A program made the translations under genes and the position numbers. 64,000 nt of DNA from Bacillota bacterium (GTDB lineage Bacteria; Macinerneyibacteriota; Macinerneyibacteria; Macinerneyibacteriales; DSCS01). The stretch covers positions 1-64,000 of the forward strand of contig DSCS01000025.1 of assembly GCA_011048995.1 (NCBI GenBank), given 5' to 3'. Positions 57,740 through 64,000 of this stretch are shown here, piece after piece (within the stretch, counting starts at the first letter, position 1; every line of letters begins with the position of its first letter). The notes below the pieces were generated by a model. The model did not search any database and was not told the DNA's origin. It saw only the letters and a program-made list of their open reading frames with translations.

Positions 57740-57922
57740 ATGAAACAGTGTTCTTCCCTATCAAACAAGACCCGCAAACCCCTTGAAGCCCCCTGCCCCC
57801 TTTGCGGAACGGTCAACTCATTTGTCCCTTCCCGTGAACCTTATCTTTTTTGCCGTCATTGCCATTATGTTTATGCCTGGGTCAATAAAGAGGGCATCAT
57901 CATTTTTGAAAAAGAAGTCTGA
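57740..57922 (+). CDS. Small zinc-ribbon-like protein (60 aa)
   Basis: CPLCGTVNSFVPSREPYLFCRHCHYVY, two CxxC pairs. Confidence 0.6.
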   Translation: MKQCSSLSNKTRKPLEAPCPLCGTVNSFVPSREPYLFCRHCHYVYAWVNKEGIIIFEKEV

Positions 57923-57994
57923 CCTTTTTTTCTGTCAACAAATCATTTGCTTTTCCTCTCATCCTGCTTATCCTAAAGCCAAAGGAGGTTCTTC

Positions 57995-59296
57995 ATGGAT
58001 TATAAAGTCAAAGATATCAATCTGGCCCCCTGGGGACGTAAAGAGATCGCCCTGGCTGAGCAGGAGATGCCCGGACTGATGGCCTTGCGCGCGAAATACG
58101 AAAAAGAAAAACCTTTGCAAGGAGCCCGGATATCAGGCTCTCTGCACATGACCGTCCAGACAGCTGTTCTCATGGAAACCCTCATACTGCTGGGAGCAAG
58201 CCTGCGATGGGCATCCTGCAACGTCTTTTCGACCCAGGATCATGCCGCGGCGGCTATGGCTGAGGCCGGAATCCCTGTTTTTGCATGGAAAGGGGAAACG
58301 GAAGATGAATACTGGTGGGCCATCGAGCAGACTCTTTTATGGCCTGACGGAAAGGGGCCGGACCTGCTCATCGATGACGGAGGTGACTTGACAGCTTTTG
58401 TACATGAAAAATACCCGCATCTGCTAAAGCACATCATCGGGGTCAGCGAAGAGACCACCACGGGAGTTCACCGCCTCTACCGGATGGCAGAAGAGAAAAC
58501 GTTGAAAGTAAAGGCTCTTAATGTGAATGATTCCGTGACAAAATCAAAATTTGACAACACATACGGATGCCGTGAATCGCTGGCTGACGGTATTAAACGG
58601 GCGACGGACATCATGATCGCCGGCAAAACCGTAGTGATTTGCGGATACGGAGAAGTGGGCAAGGGTTGTGCCCAATCCATGCGGGGTTTCGGCGCGCGGG
58701 TCTTGATCACCGAAATCGATCCCATCTGCGCCCTGCAGGCAGCCATGGAAGGATATGAAGTATCCACTCTTGAAAAAATCCTTGATTCGGGAGAAGGCGA
58801 TATTTTTGTCACGGCGACAGGCAATGTGAATGTGATCCGTTTTGACCATATGCAGAGGATGAAAGACCGGGCTATCATCTGTAACATCGGGCATTTCGAC
58901 CATGAGATCGAAGTTGCGCCCCTTTTCAGCCGTCCGGATGTCACTCGCAACAACATTAAGCCGCTGGTCGATCAGTTTTTCCTTCCCGGAGGCGGTTCTG
59001 TCATCCTTCTTTCCGAAGGACGCCTTGTCAACCTGGGCAATGCAACGGGGCACCCCTCTTTTGTCATGAGCGCTTCTTTCACAAATCAAGTCCTGGCCCA
59101 GCTTTCGCTCTTTACCCATGGGGAACAATACGAGACCGGGCAGGTCTATATGCTCCCGAAATCATTGGATGAAGAAGTCGCCCGGCTTCATTTGGGGCAT
59201 CTTGGAGCTTCTCTCACAAGACTCACGGAAGAGCAGGCCCGCTATATCGGCGTTTCTGTCTCAGGGCCTTATAAAGCGGACCATTACCGTTATTAG
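57995..59296 (+). CDS. ahcY: Adenosylhomocysteinase
   Basis: [54 protein letters not shown]-terminal [10 protein letters not shown]. Confidence 0.97.
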   Translation: MDYKVKDINLAPWGRKEIALAEQEMPGLMALRAKYEKEKPLQGARISGSLHMTVQTAVLMETLILLGASLRWASCNVFSTQDHAAAAMAEAGIPVFAWKGETEDEYWWAIEQTLLWPDGKGPDLLIDDGGDLTAFVHEKYPHLLKHIIGVSEETTTGVHRLYRMAEEKTLKVKALNVNDSVTKSKFDNTYGCRESLADGIKRATDIMIAGKTVVICGYGEVGKGCAQSMRGFGARVLITEIDPICALQAAMEGYEVSTLEKILDSGEGDIFVTATGNVNVIRFDHMQRMKDRAIICNIGHFDHEIEVAPLFSRPDVTRNNIKPLVDQFFLPGGGSVILLSEGRLVNLGNATGHPSFVMSASFTNQVLAQLSLFTHGEQYETGQVYMLPKSLDEEVARLHLGHLGASLTRLTEEQARYIGVSVSGPYKADHYRY

Positions 59297-59336
59297 CTAT
59301 CACGGCAGACTGGCGGGGCTTCCCCGCCTCGGCCGG

Positions 59337-61115
59337 TCACTCAGTCATAATGGCCAGCAAATCGTCAATTTCCTGTCCGATGATCTTCAAAGAAGAAGCC
59401 CAAAATTCCGGGTCTCTTGTTTCTATCCCCACAAGAGCCGCAACATCCCGGACATTCATCTTCCCTGTGGCCCGAAGCAATTCATCATATTTCGGAATAA
59501 AGGCCTCGCCCTGTCTCTGGTATTCCGCATAGAGCCCCTTGGCAAAAAGAAGCCCAAAGGTGTAGGGAAAATTATAAAAATGGCGGCCCGGCATAAAATA
59601 ATGGGGCTTGTTGATCCACATGTAGGGATGAAGACAAGCAGAATCCAGTCCTTCGCCGTAGGCTTTTTTCTGGGCATCCGTCATCATCCCATTCAGTTCA
59701 CGGACCGACAAAGAGGCCTCTTCTCTTCTTTTGAAAAGTTCCATCTCAAAAAGATAACGGCTGTAAATATCCACAACGACCTGGGCATATCCCGTCACAG
59801 AGCCTTCCAAAACCGTCAGTTTTTCTTTTCCAGACAACCCCTCGATAAGGGCATTTTTAACTATGGTCTCATTGAAAATTGAGGCCGTCTCCGCCAGAGG
59901 CATGGGGTATCCGGCATTGAGAGCCGTTTCGTCTTTCAAACAATGGCCGTGATAACCGTGTCCCAGTTCATGAGCCAAGGTAATAACATTTTTCAGGCTG
60001 CTGCTGTAATTCGTCAGAATACGGCTTTGCCCGATGGCATGAAGGTTGGAGCAAAACGCCCCTCCCCTCTTCCCTTCACGCGGTTCGGCGTCGATCCACC
60101 GCTCATCAAAAGCCCGTTTGCCGAACTCTCCCAGAGCCGGACTGAATGAATAAAATTTTTCAATTATCAGGCTACGCGCCTCATCAAAGGAAACATCTTT
60201 ATCACTCTCCCCGATAGGGGCAAACAGTTCATAAAAGGGAAGGCCTCGATCATAACCCAGAATTTTCGCTTTCGTCAGGAAATAGTCTCTGAAACGGGGC
60301 AGTTCCTTTTCAACAGCTTTCAGCATCGCATTTAATGACTCACGGTCCATCCTTGAATCTTCAAGGGTCATCTCCAGAGGAGATTCATAACCCCGAAGAT
60401 CGGAAAGCGTCAAAACTTCGCCCTTAATAGCATTTAAAGCAGCGGCAGAAGCATCCTCTATTCTCTCATAGGCTTTCAGTTCTCCTTCAAAAGCCGCTTT
60501 CCGTTCTTCGCGGGAACGGGAATGGGCCATATTGCGGGCGACAGTCAAAGGGACTCTCTTTTTTCCCCCGGCAAGTTCAATATCTGTCATTAAGTTGGCC
60601 GTAAGCAGATTCTGCATGGTACTCCAAGCCCGGCCACCTGTATTGGAAAGCTTCGAAATGAGATATTCTTCTCTTTCGCTCAGCAAGTGATCAGCCTTTT
60701 TTTTCATCTCTTCAAGGGCGAAGGCATGGGCTTTCAAAAGCGGGCTCTTCTCAATAATGCTCTGAAGATCGTTTTGCTCTTTGAGCCAACGCAGAAAACG
60801 GACTTCCGGAATCCTGAGTTCTACGCTTTTTTTCATGATCCGGTCCATGACAGATTGGGCCGTCTCATTTTTTGACTCCACACTGAGGGTGAGAGAAGCA
60901 TAAGCTGCCAGCCTGGAAAAATGATCCCGCAACTCATTGGACTTCTGAATATATTCTTCCATGACTTCAACGGGAGACTGTTTCTCCGGATCTTTCTCCA
61001 TCAGTCGGATCATCTCTGTGATCATATGGTCAAGACTCTTCATATCTGTTTTAAAGGCATCTGACTCGAATGAGGAATAAAGAGGAGTCAGATCCCAACG
61101 CATTTCATTCTTCAT
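59337..61115 (-). CDS. pepF: Oligoendopeptidase F family (M3B)
   Basis: VITLAHELGHGYHGHCL zinc motif; TLSDLRGYESPLEMTL. Confidence 0.93.
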   Translation of the reverse strand: MKNEMRWDLTPLYSSFESDAFKTDMKSLDHMITEMIRLMEKDPEKQSPVEVMEEYIQKSNELRDHFSRLAAYASLTLSVESKNETAQSVMDRIMKKSVELRIPEVRFLRWLKEQNDLQSIIEKSPLLKAHAFALEEMKKKADHLLSEREEYLISKLSNTGGRAWSTMQNLLTANLMTDIELAGGKKRVPLTVARNMAHSRSREERKAAFEGELKAYERIEDASAAALNAIKGEVLTLSDLRGYESPLEMTLEDSRMDRESLNAMLKAVEKELPRFRDYFLTKAKILGYDRGLPFYELFAPIGESDKDVSFDEARSLIIEKFYSFSPALGEFGKRAFDERWIDAEPREGKRGGAFCSNLHAIGQSRILTNYSSSLKNVITLAHELGHGYHGHCLKDETALNAGYPMPLAETASIFNETIVKNALIEGLSGKEKLTVLEGSVTGYAQVVVDIYSRYLFEMELFKRREEASLSVRELNGMMTDAQKKAYGEGLDSACLHPYMWINKPHYFMPGRHFYNFPYTFGLLFAKGLYAEYQRQGEAFIPKYDELLRATGKMNVRDVAALVGIETRDPEFWASSLKIIGQEIDDLLAIMTE

Positions 61116-61187
61116 AAAGACCTCCTTTTCCTCATTGTAGCGGGCGAATGAAAGATTGCAAGTCTTACTCTTACGCCATGCGAAACA

Positions 61188-63014
61188 TTATTCCAACAGG
61201 GCTTCCCGGCGTTCTTCCATGAACTGATTGGTGTACAGGCGATAATAATACCCTTTTTCCCGGATCAGGCTCGTATGGGTCCCTGATTCGGTGATCCGCC
61301 CTTTCCTGATAACAAGAATGCGGTCCGCATTCCTTATCGTGGAAAGGCGATGGGCGATGATAAAACTGGTCCTCCCCTTCAAGACAGCGGTAATCGCCTT
61401 TTGAATCAAAGCCTCTGTCTCCGTATCCACAGAAGAAGTCGCTTCATCCAGGACAAAAAGAGCCGGGTCAGCCAAAAGAGCACGAGCAAAAGAGATCAAT
61501 TGTTTTTGCCCTGTGGAAAGGCGCGCTCCCCCTTCTCCCACTTCTGTCTGGTAGCCCTTTTCAAGGTTTACGATAAAATCATGTGCATTGACCAAGGCGG
61601 CAGCCCGACGGATCTCTTCGGGAGAGGCCTCCAAAGATCCATACCGGATATTCTCTTCGATCGTCCCGCTAAACAAATGGGGTGTCTGCAAGACATACCC
61701 CAAATGAGAATGGAGCCAGAGAAGGGACCTTTTACGGTAATCGACATCATCAATGAGGATTTCTCCCCGATCAGGCTCATAAAAGCGGCAGGCCAGGTTC
61801 ACCAATGTACTCTTTCCCGAACCGGTCTCTCCGACCAAAGCTACCGATTCTCCCGCATTGACAACAAGATTAAACCCCCGCAAGACTTCCTCCCCCCGGG
61901 GATAACGGAAGGAGACATTTTTAAACTCAATTTGCCCTTTCAGTCCGGGCCAGTTTTCTTTGCGCGGAATAAAATTGTCCCCGAAAAGCTCCGTTACTTC
62001 AGGAGCATCTTTTAAAGAAGGTTCCGTATCAATCAGTCCCAGAACCCGCTCAGCCGCCGCCTGGGCATTCTGCATCTCAGCAAATATTCCGGCCATAGCT
62101 GTTACAGGTTCAAAAAACTGAATCGTATATGAGATAAACATAAAAAGCATTCCATACGTCAGTCCTCCCCGCACAACATGGCTTCCACCGTACCCAAGGG
62201 CCACTGCTGTGCCGATACTGCCCAATGTCATCACAACAGGCAAATACAATGAAGAGAGAACAGCGGCACGAACGGAAGAACGGGACATCTTTCCGGTGAG
62301 ATCTCCGAATTCTCCCAGATTTTTCTCTTCAAGGACAAGAGCTTTCGTTGTTTTCGCTCCTGTGATCCCCTCATTGAACGCTCCTGTGATCCGTGAGTTC
62401 ATTTTTCTGACTTCCCGGTAATTTTTAAGTATTTTAATCTGAAAAAAATAACTGGCTGCCGCCAGAAGCGGGACGACAGAAAGAGCCAATAGCGTCAACT
62501 TGAAGTTTAAAACCGTCATAAACCCCAGCATAGCCGCCATAATCGTCAGAGACCATGCGACATCCACGATACCCCAGGAGATGATCTCCCCCAGGCGTGT
62601 AATATCGGAAGTCATCCGGGCCATGATCCAGCCTGCAGGGGTCGAATCATAATAATCATATCCTAATTCCTGAAGCCTTCTGAAGGCTTTTTTGCGGATA
62701 TCATAACTCAGGCCGGTCTCGATCCGCCCTGCTGTTTTTATAAAGCCCCAGATGGCCAAGGCCTGCACGGCCACCAACCCTCCGTAAGCAGCCGCATAAC
62801 GACCCAACCCTGTGAATGTGTTCTCTGTTACATAATGATCGATGACGATCCGGTTAAACTGGGGGTAAAGGGCATCTGCACCTGCTACAACAGCGATAAA
62901 ACCCAAAAGGGCCAACAGGGATCTCTTGTAGGGCCATATAAAGTGAATAAGTTTTTTCCACAAGGCAAAGTCCAATTGCCTTGTATAAGTCTTCTCTTTT
63001 ATTGCGGTGCTCAT
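61188..63014 (-). CDS. ABC exporter half-transporter (LSTGQ signature, catalytic Glu present)
   Basis: LVGETGSGKSTLVNLACRFYEP, LSTGQKQLISFARALLADPALFVLDEATSSVD. Confidence 0.93.
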   Translation of the reverse strand: MSTAIKEKTYTRQLDFALWKKLIHFIWPYKRSLLALLGFIAVVAGADALYPQFNRIVIDHYVTENTFTGLGRYAAAYGGLVAVQALAIWGFIKTAGRIETGLSYDIRKKAFRRLQELGYDYYDSTPAGWIMARMTSDITRLGEIISWGIVDVAWSLTIMAAMLGFMTVLNFKLTLLALSVVPLLAAASYFFQIKILKNYREVRKMNSRITGAFNEGITGAKTTKALVLEEKNLGEFGDLTGKMSRSSVRAAVLSSLYLPVVMTLGSIGTAVALGYGGSHVVRGGLTYGMLFMFISYTIQFFEPVTAMAGIFAEMQNAQAAAERVLGLIDTEPSLKDAPEVTELFGDNFIPRKENWPGLKGQIEFKNVSFRYPRGEEVLRGFNLVVNAGESVALVGETGSGKSTLVNLACRFYEPDRGEILIDDVDYRKRSLLWLHSHLGYVLQTPHLFSGTIEENIRYGSLEASPEEIRRAAALVNAHDFIVNLEKGYQTEVGEGGARLSTGQKQLISFARALLADPALFVLDEATSSVDTETEALIQKAITAVLKGRTSFIIAHRLSTIRNADRILVIRKGRITESGTHTSLIREKGYYYRLYTNQFMEERREALLE

Positions 63015-64000
63015 CCTTCCTCCTTATCCGGCCGTGTCACAGAGGAGAGTTCCTGGGCTAATTCGCTTTGAAGCCCGGCAATGCGCTGATAAAGCCCCTC
63101 ACGGGTTATAAGTTCCTCATGACTTCCCTGCTGGACAATACGGCCCTTCTCCATGACAAGGATCATATCTGCTTGCGCCAGTGTGGTGATCCTGTGCGAA
63201 ATAATCAACGTCGTTCTCTTTTCTCTTTCACGCAAGGCTTTCCTGATAGCGGCATCGGTTTGTGTGTCGACTGCACTGAGAGAATCATCAAAGATCAAAA
63301 TCGGATAGGGAGAGATAAGAGCTCGGGCAATGGCCACCCTTTGCTTCTGCCCGCCGGACAATGTCACTCCCCGTTCTCCGACAGCTGTCTCATACCCCTT
63401 CTCCATCTCCATGATCACATCGTGAATGGCGGCGTCCCGAGCAGCCGCATGGACCTCTTCTTCACGGGGAGATGAATGAACGATGCCGATATTTTCTTTT
63501 AATGATTTCGAATAAAGAAACGGCTCCTGCAGGACCAAGCCCACATGACGGCGAAGCCAGGAGCGACGAATATCATCAATAGGTGTCCCGTCGAGGGTAA
63601 TCATACCCGATGAACACTCATAAAGTCCGGCAATAAGATGGACAAGAGTCGATTTTCCGCACCCGGTCGGCCCCAATAGGGCGACGGTCTTCCCTTTGGG
63701 GATGTGGAATGAGACATTTTGCAGTACAGGATGACCACCATAGGAGAAAGAAACGTTGTCAAAGCAGATCTCTCCCAAGACAGGAGGCATTTTCGCTCCG
63801 GGACGGTCTTTTTCTTGCGGCTCGTTCAGGATCTCCATAATCCTTCTGACAGAGACAAAAGTCTTTCCCATATCGGTAAGAATGCGCCCCATCTGCCTGA
63901 CCGGCCATAGCAGGCGGCCTTCATACAGGACAAAAACAGCCAGCGTTCCGACGGTCATCTCCCCGCGTACAGCCAGAACCCCGCCCATAAAAAGGACAAA
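63011..64000 (-). CDS. ABC exporter half-transporter (truncated by window edge)
   Basis: LLGPTGCGKSTLVHLIAGLYE, LSGGQKQRVAIARALISPYPILIFDDSLSAVD; frame open to the window end. Confidence 0.9.
   Translation of the reverse strand, partial: FVLFMGGVLAVRGEMTVGTLAVFVLYEGRLLWPVRQMGRILTDMGKTFVSVRRIMEILNEPQEKDRPGAKMPPVLGEICFDNVSFSYGGHPVLQNVSFHIPKGKTVALLGPTGCGKSTLVHLIAGLYECSSGMITLDGTPIDDIRRSWLRRHVGLVLQEPFLYSKSLKENIGIVHSSPREEEVHAAARDAAIHDVIMEMEKGYETAVGERGVTLSGGQKQRVAIARALISPYPILIFDDSLSAVDTQTDAAIRKALREREKRTTLIISHRITTLAQADMILVMEKGRIVQQGSHEELITREGLYQRIAGLQSELAQELSSVTRPDKEEG

Noticed and set aside
57923-57994. SAH riboswitch before ahcY
   Set aside because: Gap is only about 70 nt and no SAH-riboswitch-like pairing was visible.
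1-64000. CRISPR array, prophage or integrative element
   Set aside because: No regularly spaced direct repeats, integrase, phage structural genes or att-like duplication next to the tRNA.

Overview
The window is a dense, almost fully coding chromosomal segment from a diderm (LptA/B/C, TonB receptor, porin-like barrel) bacterium. It holds about 66 protein genes and one tRNA-Pro(GGG). No CRISPR array, prophage or insertion sequence was recognised. Main blocks are: alaS-recX-recA; an operon lptC-lptA-lptB-rpoN-lpdA-hpf-hprK-whiA-mannose-type PTS IIA/IIB/IIC/IID-ptsH-ptsI-fhs; a three-gene operon of unusually large type IV prepilin-like proteins (348, 1160 and 692 aa); HydF; a GGDEF protein; HU; a PPi-type phosphofructokinase; a run rpsF-ssb-rpsR-rplI-dnaB-fumA/B-sucC/D-korDABC; a roadblock/MglA-like GTPase/DUF4388 cluster; ahcY; pepF; and a heterodimeric ABC exporter. 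The observations I rate highest are: (1) a near-perfect sigma-54 -24/-12 element just upstream of the giant-prepilin operon, with rpoN in the same window; (2) prepilins carrying DxDxDG calcium-binding-like loops; (3) WhiA, best known from Gram-positives, inside a Gram-negative-style rpoN/hpf/PTS operon; (4) four genes with no visible Shine-Dalgarno whose -10 box lies exactly 6 nt before the ATG, a leaderless-mRNA signature; (5) a GTPase flanked by two roadblock proteins; (6) a 32-aa COX24/bS22-like basic protein missed by the ORF track. All product names come from reading the translations; no database search was run.
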